Source: an uncultured Alistipes sp.
GTDB lineage: Bacteria; Bacteroidota; Bacteroidia; Bacteroidales; Rikenellaceae
NCBI GenBank assembly: GCA_944323075.1
Contig: CALURC010000016.1
Location: 186,001-250,000, forward strand
Reading direction: 5' to 3'
Length of the DNA stretch: 64,000 nt
Under the pieces are notes generated by a model. That model saw nothing but the letters and a program-made list of their open reading frames with translations, was not told the origin of the DNA and did not search any database. Shown here in pieces: positions 29,741 to 38,275 of the stretch (position 1 is its first letter; every line of letters starts with the position of its first letter). Both the position numbers and the translations under genes were made by a program.

Positions 29741-30532
29741 ATGAAACGATTTATGTATGTTATCGGCTGCATGGCTGCTGCATCGTTGGTAGTATCATGC
29801 GGATCGAATCCGAACAAAGCAGGTTCAGCAGACAGTACGGCAACGGCTGCTGCAGCGACGGACGAAGATCAGTATATCACGCTGTTCGACGGAAAAACTT
29901 TTAACGGATGGAGAGGATATAACAAAACCGAAGTTCCAGGTGCATGGATCATCGAAGACGGATGTATCAAGATCCAGGGTTCCGGTCGTGGCGAAGCAGG
30001 TGCTGAAAACGGTGGTGACCTGATTTATGCCGACAAAAAATTCAAAAACTTCGAGCTCGAACTCGAATGGAAAGTCGACAAAGGGGCCAACAGCGGTATC
30101 TTCTATCTCGCACAAGAAGTTCCTGATAAACCAATCTTCTTTTCAGCTCCTGAATATCAGGTATTGGATAACGAAAACCACCCTGATGCAAAATTGGGTA
30201 TCGACGGTAACCGTAAATCAGCATCGCTGTACGACATGATTCCTGCTAAGCCACAGAACGCAAAACCGTTCGGAGAATGGAATACTGCAAAAATCATGGT
30301 TTATAACGGTACGGTTGCTCACTATCAAAACGGTGTACAGGTATTGGAATACCACTTGTGGACTCCAAAATGGCAACAGATGCTCGACAGCTGCAAATTC
30401 AGCAAGGACAAAGAGCCCGTTGCTTACGAATTGCTGCTCAACTGTGGCGGTGACAACCACGAAGGTTACATCGGTCTGCAAGATCACGGCGACAACGTTT
30501 GGTTCCGCAACATCCGCGTGAAAGAGTTGTAA
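29741..30532 (+). CDS. 3-keto-disaccharide/3-keto-glycoside hydrolase (DUF1080) lipoprotein
   Basis: A 263-residue lipoprotein (lipobox SLVVSCGS) with one DUF1080 domain from about residue 45. It opens YITLFDGKTFNGWRGY and includes FELELEWKVDKGANSGIFYL, EYQVLDNENHPDAK and HNG-like AHYQNGVQVLEYH, ending VWFRNIRVKEL. The fold is a concanavalin-like jelly roll. DUF1080 proteins cleave 3-keto-glycosides by an elimination-hydration route after a dehydrogenase oxidises C3. It is the third gene of the operon, 41 bases after the dehydrogenase gene. The genes resemble the B. thetaiotaomicron BT2156-BT2160 locus reported for glucosinolate and other glycoside cleavage. Confidence 0.9.
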   Translation: MKRFMYVIGCMAAASLVVSCGSNPNKAGSADSTATAAAATDEDQYITLFDGKTFNGWRGYNKTEVPGAWIIEDGCIKIQGSGRGEAGAENGGDLIYADKKFKNFELELEWKVDKGANSGIFYLAQEVPDKPIFFSAPEYQVLDNENHPDAKLGIDGNRKSASLYDMIPAKPQNAKPFGEWNTAKIMVYNGTVAHYQNGVQVLEYHLWTPKWQQMLDSCKFSKDKEPVAYELLLNCGGDNHEGYIGLQDHGDNVWFRNIRVKEL

Positions 30533-30560
30533 TTCCGTTATTCAAACATACAACAAGGGG

Positions 30561-30596
30561 GGAGGAGAACGTTAAAAGTTCTCCTCCTCTTTTTTT
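30561..30596 (+). terminator. Terminator of the 3-keto-glycoside operon
   Basis: GGAGGAGAAC at 30561-30570 pairs perfectly with GTTCTCCTCC at 30578-30587, followed by TCTTTTTTT. Confidence 0.93.
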
Positions 30597-30658
30597 ATCC
30601 GGACTAAACGTACTACAAGAAATTTCGTTCAATCCGGCAAAAATTCTGTAAAATAAAC

Positions 30659-30666
30659 TACCTTTG
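30659..30666 (+). promoter_or_regulatory. -7 promoter element of the btuG-btuB unit
   Basis: TACCTTTG matches TAnnTTTG exactly and places the transcript start just before the riboswitch. The same octamer precedes the second riboswitch on the other strand. The -33 region is not recognisable. Confidence 0.5.
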
Positions 30667-30671
30667 TCTGG

Positions 30672-30860
30672 CAATGGTTTCCGAACACAGAGTTCGGAAC
30701 AAAAGGGAATGCCGTGAGAATCGGCAACAGTTACCGCTGCTGTATGTTTCACTCTCCGAAACACTTGCGGATCGGAGAAGATCGTTTTAAAATTCTGCCA
30801 CTGACCTACTTGTCGGGAAGGCCTTAAAACGGAAACGAGTCAGAAGACCTGCCTTGCAAC
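30672..30860 (+). ncRNA. Cobalamin riboswitch upstream of btuG-btuB
   Basis: It shows the class I B12 riboswitch order. AAAAGGGAATGCCGTG at about 30700 is followed by GAATCGGCAACAGTTACCGC and CTGTATG. CCACTG lies near 30798, GGGAAGGC near 30815, and the B12 box GAGTCAGAAGACCTGCC at 30837-30853. These elements bind adenosyl- or methylcobalamin and repress the downstream uptake genes. About 125 bases remain to the btuG ATG for the expression platform. Confidence 0.95.
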
Positions 30861-30986
30861 ATGGATTTTCGGCCTGCGGTCTATGGGCGGAACCTCCGAC
30901 GGATAAGTTGTTCTTCTCGAAATCTCGATCTGTCTCAGTACCTCCACTGACTTCGCCGGCTACACAACACTTTTAAACGAAATCGA

Positions 30987-32072
30987 ATGAATCGTCAAGT
31001 CAGCTCGGCTATCGGTGTCGCCATCGTTATCGGAATATTTTTTGGCCTCTCCGGGTGCATGCACTATGAACCGATCGAACGCGAAAACATCAACTCGAAT
31101 AAAGCAACGAAGGGACTCTTCATCATGAACGAAGGGAATTTCCGCTCGGGAAACGCATCGCTCTCCTACTACGACCCCGACTCGATGAAGGTGGAAAACT
31201 ATGTATTTCTCCGAACCAACGGTATCAAACTCGGAGACGTAGCCCAATCAATGACCATCCGCGACAGTTTAGGGTACCTCGTCGTAAACAATTCAGGCAT
31301 CATCTTCGTAATCAACGTCAATACGTTCCAGCTCGTCGGTACGATACGCGGACTGGTTTCACCCCGCTACATTCACTTTCTGAGTGACGAAAAGGCCTAC
31401 GTTACCGATCTTTACTCCTATTTTATCTCGGTCATCAATCCGAAAGAGTTCAAGATTACCAAACGGATTAATGTCCGCGTGAACGGCAAAGACCAGCCAT
31501 CAACCGAACAGATGGTCCAATACAAAAATTTCATATTCACAAACTGCTGGTCGTACGACAATAAGATTCTGGTCATCGATACGCAGACTGACTCGGTCGT
31601 GGACTACATTGAAGTTGGCATCCAACCGACCTCTTTAGTTATTGACAAATACAACAAGATCTGGACGATTACCGACGGAGGATATGAGGGCAGTCCTTAC
31701 GGTCATACAGCACCGGCCCTCTACCGGATCGATGCGGAGACCCGGAAAATCGAACAGACCTTCAACTTCGAACTCGGAGAAAGCGGATCGGAGATCTGCA
31801 TGAACGGGACAAGGGATACGCTCTACTTCATTAATAAACACATCTGGCGGATGGCGGCGACCAGCGACAAACTGCCCGACAAACCGTTCCTCGAAAATCC
31901 GACTACCAACCATTGGTATGGCCTGACGGTGAATCCCTACAATTCGGACGTCTATCTGGCCGACGCGATCGACTACACGCAACCCGGACGCATATACCGA
32001 TACAACGTACATGGCGAATTGCTCGACCAGTTTGAAGTCGGGATCATTCCAGGCGCCTTCTGTTTCAAATAA
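30987..32072 (+). CDS. btuG: BtuG-like surface vitamin B12-binding beta-propeller lipoprotein
   Basis: A 361-residue lipoprotein (lipobox FFGLSGCMH) whose mature part is a YncE/DUF5074-like seven-bladed propeller: KGLFIMNEGNFRSGNASLSY, LGDVAQSMTIRDSLGYLVVN, PRYIHFLSDEKAYVTDLYS, QPTSLVIDKYNKIWTITDGG and HWYGLTVNPYNSDVYLADA. In Bacteroides, BtuG lipoproteins of this type sit on the cell surface, bind cobalamin with very high affinity and hand it to BtuB. The gene lies behind a cobalamin riboswitch and 12 bases before btuB, which fits that role closely. Confidence 0.88.
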   Translation: MNRQVSSAIGVAIVIGIFFGLSGCMHYEPIERENINSNKATKGLFIMNEGNFRSGNASLSYYDPDSMKVENYVFLRTNGIKLGDVAQSMTIRDSLGYLVVNNSGIIFVINVNTFQLVGTIRGLVSPRYIHFLSDEKAYVTDLYSYFISVINPKEFKITKRINVRVNGKDQPSTEQMVQYKNFIFTNCWSYDNKILVIDTQTDSVVDYIEVGIQPTSLVIDKYNKIWTITDGGYEGSPYGHTAPALYRIDAETRKIEQTFNFELGESGSEICMNGTRDTLYFINKHIWRMAATSDKLPDKPFLENPTTNHWYGLTVNPYNSDVYLADAIDYTQPGRIYRYNVHGELLDQFEVGIIPGAFCFK

Positions 32073-32084
32073 ACACAATGGATC

Positions 32085-34100
32085 ATGAAACGAACAATAC
32101 TCGCCGTCGGACAACTATTTCTGACTTTACTCACTGCTCCAGCCCAGACTCCGGATATTGGATATGATCTTGACGTAGTTACCGTTTCGGGTCGTAAACT
32201 CAGCGAAATGGGAACTACCCGGACTCAACTCGACTCCTCGGCCCTCAGGGAAAACGTCATTCACAGCATGGCTGATGTGCTGGCACAGAATACCTCGATC
32301 TTCATCAAATCATACGGACGAGGAACTTTGGCTACAGCCTCATTCCGGGGCACAGCTCCGTCGCACACTCAGGTACAATGGAACGGCATGGCGGTCAACT
32401 CCCCGATGTTGGGCATGGTCGACTTCTCGCTAATTCCCTCCTACTTCATCGACAACGCGACCGTGTACCACGGTGCCGGATCGGTCGGCGTGACAGGTGG
32501 CGGACTCGGCGGAGCCATCACGCTAGAAACAGAAGCCCCGAAACAGCGCGGTTTCAATCTGAATTTCATACAAGGGATCAGCAGTTTCGACACGTACGAC
32601 GAATTTCTCCATCTGACCTACGGTACAGACCGGTTCCAAACCTCAACACGCTTCTGCTTCGTCACCTCGGATAACGACTTCAAATACCGCAATTTCGATA
32701 AAATCGGTGAAGACAACGAGCTCTACCCGATCGAACGCAACAAGAACTGTGAATTTCAGGACTGGCACCTGATGCAGGAGTTTTTCTATAAAAAAGACGA
32801 CCGCAATCGGTTCGGGCTGTCGGCTTGGTTCATGAATTCGCAACGCGGCATTCCGATGCTTTCGGTCGACTATCGGGACGAGAACCGATCGAAAGACCTG
32901 CAGGGCGAAAAGACCCTGCGCGTTGTCGGCAATTGGAAACACACAACCGACCGCATCGTGATGGAAACCCGTGTCGGATATACCTACTCCGACATGCTCT
33001 ACCGCTTGTGGAACGATCTGGGAACCGAAGAGCTCTCGGAAAGCCTGCATGCCGCGAGCAAAATCCACACCGGGTACGGCTCCTACGAGATACAATATAC
33101 ACCTTCGGAGAAGTGGTATATCACCGGAAGTGTCTCGGCCTATCTACATGCCGTCAAAAGTCGCAACAAAACCGCAAACGATACGATCAAGGAGGGGTAT
33201 TACCACACCAGGGTCGAAACGTCGCTATATGCCAGCGTGCGCTACCGTCCCCACCCCCGTATCGGATTAGGTGTCGACCTGCGTGAAGAGAGCTATGGCG
33301 ACAAGGTTACCCCACCGATCCCCGCCGCATTCGTCGACTTCACGCTGTGGCCCAAATACGACATCGCATTGAAGGGCTCTTTTACTCGGAATTACCGCTA
33401 TCCGTCGATGAACGACCTCTACTTTCAACCGGGAGGGAACGACTCGTTGCAGACGGAAAAGGGATACACCTACGAAGGCGGCGTAACCTTCGGCATACAC
33501 CGTAAGAAATTCGCCTTCACGGGAGAGGGTACGGCCTACAACTCCGTATTCCGGGACTGGATCCTCTGGATGCCCAAAGGGGAAAACAAAGGCTATTGGA
33601 CCCCATGCAATGTCAAGAAGGTTCACAGTTATGGGGTCGAATTGCAGGGTAAATTGGCCGTCCAGCTCGCCCCCAAATGGAACCTCTACATGGATGCCCA
33701 TTGGGCCTGGACACGATCACTGAACATGGATGATCCGAAAGGATGGACCGACGGGTCGATCGGCAAACAGTTGGTCTACATTCCGGAGTTCTCCTCCTCG
33801 ATCACCGGACGGATCAGTTGGAAAAGCTGGTCGTTCTCCTACAAATACCACCATTACAGCGAACGATACACCACCTCGAGCAACGAGAAGGCCTACCGGC
33901 TCTACTACATCGGTCCCTACTACATGAGCGACATCTATCTCGAAAAATCACTCTCGCTGCGGTTTGCGGATCTTTCGCTCAAGGTATGCGTCTACAACCT
34001 GTTCAACGAGGACTACGTATCGGTTCTTTCGCGGCCGATGGCCAAACGCAACTACAGCCTGTTCATCGGAATCACCCCCAAATGGGGTCGCAAAAAATAA
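32085..34100 (+). CDS. btuB: TonB-dependent outer-membrane cobalamin receptor BtuB
   Basis: A 671-residue outer-membrane receptor importing cobalamin with TonB energy. Signal peptide, then TonB-box-like DLDVVTVSGRKLSEM, plug domain (about 45-165) with HSMADVLAQNTSIFIKSYGR and GTLATASFRGTAPSHTQVQW, and a 22-strand barrel ending VCVYNLFNEDYVSVLSRPM and a terminal aromatic/basic strand. No N-terminal carboxypeptidase-like extension is present, unlike SusC proteins. It follows btuG by 12 bases under the same cobalamin riboswitch. Confidence 0.92.
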   Translation: MKRTILAVGQLFLTLLTAPAQTPDIGYDLDVVTVSGRKLSEMGTTRTQLDSSALRENVIHSMADVLAQNTSIFIKSYGRGTLATASFRGTAPSHTQVQWNGMAVNSPMLGMVDFSLIPSYFIDNATVYHGAGSVGVTGGGLGGAITLETEAPKQRGFNLNFIQGISSFDTYDEFLHLTYGTDRFQTSTRFCFVTSDNDFKYRNFDKIGEDNELYPIERNKNCEFQDWHLMQEFFYKKDDRNRFGLSAWFMNSQRGIPMLSVDYRDENRSKDLQGEKTLRVVGNWKHTTDRIVMETRVGYTYSDMLYRLWNDLGTEELSESLHAASKIHTGYGSYEIQYTPSEKWYITGSVSAYLHAVKSRNKTANDTIKEGYYHTRVETSLYASVRYRPHPRIGLGVDLREESYGDKVTPPIPAAFVDFTLWPKYDIALKGSFTRNYRYPSMNDLYFQPGGNDSLQTEKGYTYEGGVTFGIHRKKFAFTGEGTAYNSVFRDWILWMPKGENKGYWTPCNVKKVHSYGVELQGKLAVQLAPKWNLYMDAHWAWTRSLNMDDPKGWTDGSIGKQLVYIPEFSSSITGRISWKSWSFSYKYHHYSERYTTSSNEKAYRLYYIGPYYMSDIYLEKSLSLRFADLSLKVCVYNLFNEDYVSVLSRPMAKRNYSLFIGITPKWGRKK

Positions 34101-34103
34101 CGA

Positions 34104-34129
34104 TGCGGAGCACCGCTTGATGCCCCGCA
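34104..34129. terminator. Likely shared terminator between convergent B12 units
   Basis: TGCGGAGCACC at 34104-34114 pairs with GATGCCCCGCA at 34119-34129 with two mismatches. The minus-strand side is followed by TCGTTATTTTTTG, the plus side by a weaker T-tract. It separates btuB from the convergent leucine-rich-repeat gene. Confidence 0.45.
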
Positions 34130-34166
34130 CCGCCTTTATTCATATTTTCGTATTCCTGTCGCTACC

Positions 34167-35957
34167 CTATTTTGTAGCGAATTCATACTGAGTTGCAGCA
34201 TCCTTCGTGTAGCAAGGCAACGTTCCGACTCCACCCATAAAATAGGTGGCATCCGGATTGAAATCGGCCGGCACACGAATCGTAGTCAACTGATTGTTTT
34301 GAGCCGCCATTCGCGTCAGGTTCAGATGAGCCAGATCCAATACTCCTGTCAGTTGATTATCCGAACAGTTCAGCTCCCATATCCGGGACAATCCTGCCAA
34401 ACTGAGTTCCGTCAGCTGATTTCCTGAACAGAGCAAACCACCCAGCATCACACAATTATTCACATCAAGCGAAGTCAGTTCATTATCACAAATCTCTAAC
34501 CAATAGAGATAAGTCTGTCGCGATAGATCAATCGACGTAAGCCGGTTGTTGTTCAACTTCATGTATAAATAGGGTTCACCCGCATGATCGTAACCCGAAT
34601 TTGCTGCACTAGGTGTATCAAACGTTTTGTCACCCATATTGATCTCTTCAATCTGGTTGTTCTGCGCCTCCAGATAGCCGAGTTTCGTCTGGCTGAAATC
34701 GAGTTTCCCGATCCGATTGTCGGCACAATTCAAATGAACCAACTCCGTACAATGAGTCAAATCGAGCTCGGCAATCGTATTATAGGGACACGACAAGGTC
34801 TCCAATTGGGTACAAGCCGTCACATCGAGCGCCGACAGCGCATTGTGCCCGCAATTGAGCATCGTCAACTCCTTGTTATTACTCAAATCGAGCTCTTGGA
34901 TCTTCGGATTACCATAGGTAGTCAGTTGTTTCAGTTTCGGATTGTGCGTCACATCCAGCGCATTCAGACCAAACCCATCCAGATTACTGCTGGCACAATT
35001 CAGCACCTCTAACTCTGGATTTTGGCTTAGGTCAAGCGTCTCAATTGGGGTCAGATCCCAGTAGGTATGACAACAACATCCCATGTCCAATACCCTCAAC
35101 TTAGGATTATGTGTTACATCCAACTCCGACAGATTCAGATAGTACACATCCAACTCTTCCAGTTCAGGATTGTGCGTCACATCGATCTGCGTAATACCCA
35201 GATCTTCATAACTTCTTCCACCGTTCATGCCGCACTTCAACATAACCAGTTTCGGGTTATTGGTCACATCGAGCTTCGAAAGGCGATTTCCCCGACAATT
35301 CAGAACTTCCAGATTTGGCAACATCGTTACATCAAGCACTGCAATCCGATTACTATGGCAATAGAGTTCTCTTAACTTTGTATTGTGAGAAACGTCGAGC
35401 GAGTCCAAAACATTGATACTACATGCCAAAACTTCCAGATTCGTGAAATATTCAATACCCTGAAGCGACTCGATATTCTGCCCATCGACATTAATTTCCG
35501 TCACCAATTCAGCCTCGGAACGTTGTAAAACACCATCATTATTTTTATCAAACTGGAGTACAAGTGCCGCAAAACGATTATCTACAAACGACAGCTCTTC
35601 GTCAGGATCCTCTTCCGAACCAACGATTACTACACAATCGGCTTTTACAGACGGATTACTTGTCAGACTAACCGTAACAACACTTTTCCCTTCTGACAAT
35701 GCTTGTACGGTACCATCCTGAGCGATCAGTGCTACTTCTTCATCCGAGCTGCTCCACGATAGCTCTACGGGCAATGTCGCATTAGCCGGAAGATAAGACA
35801 CTGCTATCGACTTCGTTTCATTAAGCTGCAATTTCAACGTGTCAACCACCGAAAGACCCGTGACCGCAATCATACCGTTTTCTTCATTCTTGTCGCACCC
35901 CGTTAAGCAGAGAACGGCCAGAACCATACACAAAAAATAACTTTTCATACTTGACAT
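34167..35957 (-). CDS. Leucine-rich-repeat lipoprotein with Big_2 domain, downstream of a B12 riboswitch
   Basis: A 596-residue lipoprotein. The signal ends LAVLCLTGCDKNE; Met4 (35948) is an equally good start. Residues 30-110 form a bacterial Ig-like (Big_2) domain (GLSVVDTLKLQLNETKSIAV ... SEGKSVVTVSLTSNPSVKAD). A short EF-hand-like loop FDKNNDGVLQRSEAELV follows. About 20 repeats of the form LEVLNCRGNRLSKLDVTNNP make up the rest. Such repeats form a surface solenoid used for protein or ligand binding. It lies 82 bases after the PKD-propeller gene, separated by a terminator, so its expression probably depends on readthrough of the B12-controlled transcript. No B12-binding precedent for this family is known to me. 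Confidence 0.8.
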   Translation of the reverse strand: MSSMKSYFLCMVLAVLCLTGCDKNEENGMIAVTGLSVVDTLKLQLNETKSIAVSYLPANATLPVELSWSSSDEEVALIAQDGTVQALSEGKSVVTVSLTSNPSVKADCVVIVGSEEDPDEELSFVDNRFAALVLQFDKNNDGVLQRSEAELVTEINVDGQNIESLQGIEYFTNLEVLACSINVLDSLDVSHNTKLRELYCHSNRIAVLDVTMLPNLEVLNCRGNRLSKLDVTNNPKLVMLKCGMNGGRSYEDLGITQIDVTHNPELEELDVYYLNLSELDVTHNPKLRVLDMGCCCHTYWDLTPIETLDLSQNPELEVLNCASSNLDGFGLNALDVTHNPKLKQLTTYGNPKIQELDLSNNKELTMLNCGHNALSALDVTACTQLETLSCPYNTIAELDLTHCTELVHLNCADNRIGKLDFSQTKLGYLEAQNNQIEEINMGDKTFDTPSAANSGYDHAGEPYLYMKLNNNRLTSIDLSRQTYLYWLEICDNELTSLDVNNCVMLGGLLCSGNQLTELSLAGLSRIWELNCSDNQLTGVLDLAHLNLTRMAAQNNQLTTIRVPADFNPDATYFMGGVGTLPCYTKDAATQYEFATK

Positions 35958-35976
35958 ACGATACTTGTTTACTGTT

Positions 35977-36026
35977 AAAACAAAAACGGAGGCATGAAAG
36001 AGAGACTGTTCCCCGCATGCCTCCGT
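35977..36026 (-). terminator. Internal terminator between the two B12-unit lipoprotein genes
   Basis: ACGGAGGCATG at 35986-35996 pairs perfectly with CATGCCTCCGT at 36016-36026. On the minus strand the stem is followed by TTTTGTTTT. It lies between the PKD-propeller stop and the leucine-rich-repeat start. Confidence 0.85.
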
Positions 36027-36039
36027 CTAATTTTACGAT

Positions 36040-37779
36040 TTACTCTTCGGACGAATAGGTCGAATAAATACCTCCATCCCCTTTGATCGTTCCGATTCCA
36101 CTCTGAACATCGTTCAACTGAGCTCCGTCTGCAATATTAAACACACCAACACTGACCTCACTGTAATTCGTCGTCGGCACATAAAGACGGCCTTCGGGAT
36201 CGGTCGCCATATATTTGGAAACCATTCCATACAATCCTTTTCCGTCAATGTCGACAAACAACGAGGTAACACCAGTCTTGTAGTTGAACTTATAAACTTT
36301 GGTCGTACTGTATCCACCTCCGCCTTTGAAGAAGATCTCATCGCTAGTCAATGAAGCACAAGTTCCAGCTCCTTCCAGTCCGGCGTTCACATCGGTCTGT
36401 TTCCCATCGATAAGAATCGACGTCTCGGTATATGCAAAGGTCTGCGGATCGATAGTCAAAACTGAAGCCGGAGATGTAAACGGCTCCATACCCCACAACC
36501 AATATCCGGTTTTTGCCATAGCTCCGGCCACCAGAGCATATACGTTACCATCGCGGCCTCGAACGACATCAGAAATCTGACGGTCTTCTGCAATCATAAT
36601 TGAAGTGATCTCTTGATCCGTCTCACTATCAAATATTTTCAACTTATTTCCACAACCGATATAGACATTTTTTCCCACTTTGAGCATCCGAGCCCAACAT
36701 GGTCCATCCACACCGATACTACCGGTTGTTCCTTCCAACGGAACGAACGTATTTTGCCCGTCGGGCTGTACGGTCAACACATGAACACCCGACACATTAT
36801 TCGCATTGGAATTGTTGTTTCCTACATAAAATTTATCAGCCGATATGGCGAGCAAATTATAAATTTCTCCAAGCGAACTCGTATTGAAACCTTCAGCTGT
36901 AATGATACGCTCTTTTTTCAGAGTCTGTGCATCACATTCAACAATCTGTGCCCGACTCGATTCAGAAGACGGAGTCAACAGATAGATCTTACCGTCACAA
37001 ATCGAAAGGTCATTCAATCCACCGGCACCAATCGCCTCTCCGTTTAACTCCTGATAGAGGTGATCCTGATAGAATTGGCTATTGGTGGGATCAAAGAATG
37101 CAATTCCTTCCATCGTTGTACCATAAAACCACAACCCTGTCTTGAACGGACCGTTAACCTGTACGGTAAACGAAACTGTTGTCGACAATTGATCCTGATT
37201 AACCAGCTCAACTTCAAAAATATAGCTGCCGCTATGAGTCAGGTCGAGTGCATACTCCTTGGTCTGATTTTCAAGTACTTCACCGTTCAACGTCCATTTA
37301 TACTCACTGATCACCACATCTCCTCCATTCAAAACAATCGGCATGGTCCCTTCGGAAACCTCCACATCAATGCTTCCTTCGTTCTCCACCTGTGTCTCAC
37401 CACAAAGAATGGTAACGACAGGAGCCGGATCTTTCACAAGCAACGCATTGAATTCCTGCGTAGTAGCTCCACCATCGGCATTATAAAGCACTACTTTAAC
37501 AGAATACTCTCCTCGTTGTGCAGGTGTCAGCACAAAAGTCGGTCCGTCAGCTTCGCTTTCGACCGTGCCATTGACCGACCACTCGTAACGAACGATCTCA
37601 ACATTCTCACATTTTACCGTATAGGTCACAACAGATCCTACCACGACATCGCTACCCAAATCTGAATCCCAACTCACCGAGGAGCCAGAAATGACCGGTG
37701 CAGGCAGCCCATCATCCTTAGAACACGATGCGAAAACGCACGCAGCAAATAACAAAAAACAGTACAGAAATCTTTTCAT
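36040..37779 (-). CDS. PKD-like/propeller lipoprotein (DUF5074-like) under a cobalamin riboswitch
   Basis: A 579-residue lipoprotein; the start at 37779 gives the signal MKRFLYCFLLFAACVFASCS. The open frame extends 32 residues further upstream without sense. Two PKD/Ig-like domains (about 28-115, VTYTVKCENVEIVRYEWSVN; and 118-205, VISEYKWTLNGEVLENQTKE) precede a propeller (about 210-579) with INDLSICDGKIYLL-like blades such as GLNDLSICDGKIYLLTPSSE and KVGKNVYIGCGNKLKIFDSE. The propeller is of the same general class as BtuG. Its leader is a full cobalamin riboswitch, so it is very likely a B12 or corrinoid surface-binding or delivery protein (inference). Confidence 0.82.
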   Translation of the reverse strand: MKRFLYCFLLFAACVFASCSKDDGLPAPVISGSSVSWDSDLGSDVVVGSVVTYTVKCENVEIVRYEWSVNGTVESEADGPTFVLTPAQRGEYSVKVVLYNADGGATTQEFNALLVKDPAPVVTILCGETQVENEGSIDVEVSEGTMPIVLNGGDVVISEYKWTLNGEVLENQTKEYALDLTHSGSYIFEVELVNQDQLSTTVSFTVQVNGPFKTGLWFYGTTMEGIAFFDPTNSQFYQDHLYQELNGEAIGAGGLNDLSICDGKIYLLTPSSESSRAQIVECDAQTLKKERIITAEGFNTSSLGEIYNLLAISADKFYVGNNNSNANNVSGVHVLTVQPDGQNTFVPLEGTTGSIGVDGPCWARMLKVGKNVYIGCGNKLKIFDSETDQEITSIMIAEDRQISDVVRGRDGNVYALVAGAMAKTGYWLWGMEPFTSPASVLTIDPQTFAYTETSILIDGKQTDVNAGLEGAGTCASLTSDEIFFKGGGGYSTTKVYKFNYKTGVTSLFVDIDGKGLYGMVSKYMATDPEGRLYVPTTNYSEVSVGVFNIADGAQLNDVQSGIGTIKGDGGIYSTYSSEE

Positions 37780-37917
37780 CTTCACTGTAAAATTAAAAAG
37801 GTTAATAAAAATTTCAATTGATTTTACAGCAAACGATGCGAGCACAGAGAGCTCTGAAGACGGAGACCCCGCCAAAACATTACTGACCCATACACCGCAG
37901 GCAAGTAAAATCTATAT

Positions 37918-38098
37918 CTCAAGGCAGGTCTTCTGACTTATTCCTGTTTTAAAGCCTTCCCAACATTCGGATGTGTCAGTGGCATTGATTTTAAAACTTT
38001 TTAACCCGCAGACTCACATCCACGGGCAGGAACATACAGCAGCGGTAACTGTTGCCGATTCGCACGGCATTCCCTTTTCATCTCTACTACAAGAACCT
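37918..38098 (-). ncRNA. Cobalamin riboswitch upstream of the PKD-propeller gene
   Basis: On the minus strand it reads AAAAGGGAATGCCGTGCG, AATCGGCAACAGTTACCGC, CTGCTGTATG, then GCCACTGAC near 37980, GGGAAGGC near 37960 and the B12 box AAGTCAGAAGACCTGCC near 37940-37924. Core segments are nearly identical to the first riboswitch at 30672. About 140 bases separate it from the ATG at 37779. Confidence 0.95.
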
Positions 38099-38105
38099 TG
38101 TCCGA

Positions 38106-38113
38106 CAAAGGTA
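38106..38113 (-). promoter_or_regulatory. -7 promoter element of the second B12 unit
   Basis: TACCTTTG on the minus strand, identical to the element before the other riboswitch, placing the start at about 38099. The -33 region lacks TTTG. Confidence 0.5.
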
Positions 38114-38207
38114 ATATATTTTACCGGAAAACCGACAGGTGTCAAAAAATAAATCACTTTTCCATCCAGGAAATACCCCATACCTCCTCTCTCATTCCAT
38201 TCTATAC

Positions 38208-38240
38208 AAAAGGGTGCAGTCAGTTAAACGGACCGCACCC
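38208..38240 (-). terminator. Terminator of the GH28-like gene
   Basis: GGGTGCAGTC at 38212-38221 pairs with GACCGCACCC at 38231-38240 apart from one position. On the minus strand it is followed by TTTTGT. It lies 35 bases past the stop. Confidence 0.65.
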
Positions 38241-38275
38241 CTATAATCCCTTCAGATAGTATGATTGCCCAGCAT

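Noticed and set aside
37780..37875. 32-residue N-terminal extension of the PKD-propeller protein
   Set aside because: The extension has no family likeness and ends right before a perfect lipoprotein signal; it lies in the riboswitch leader.
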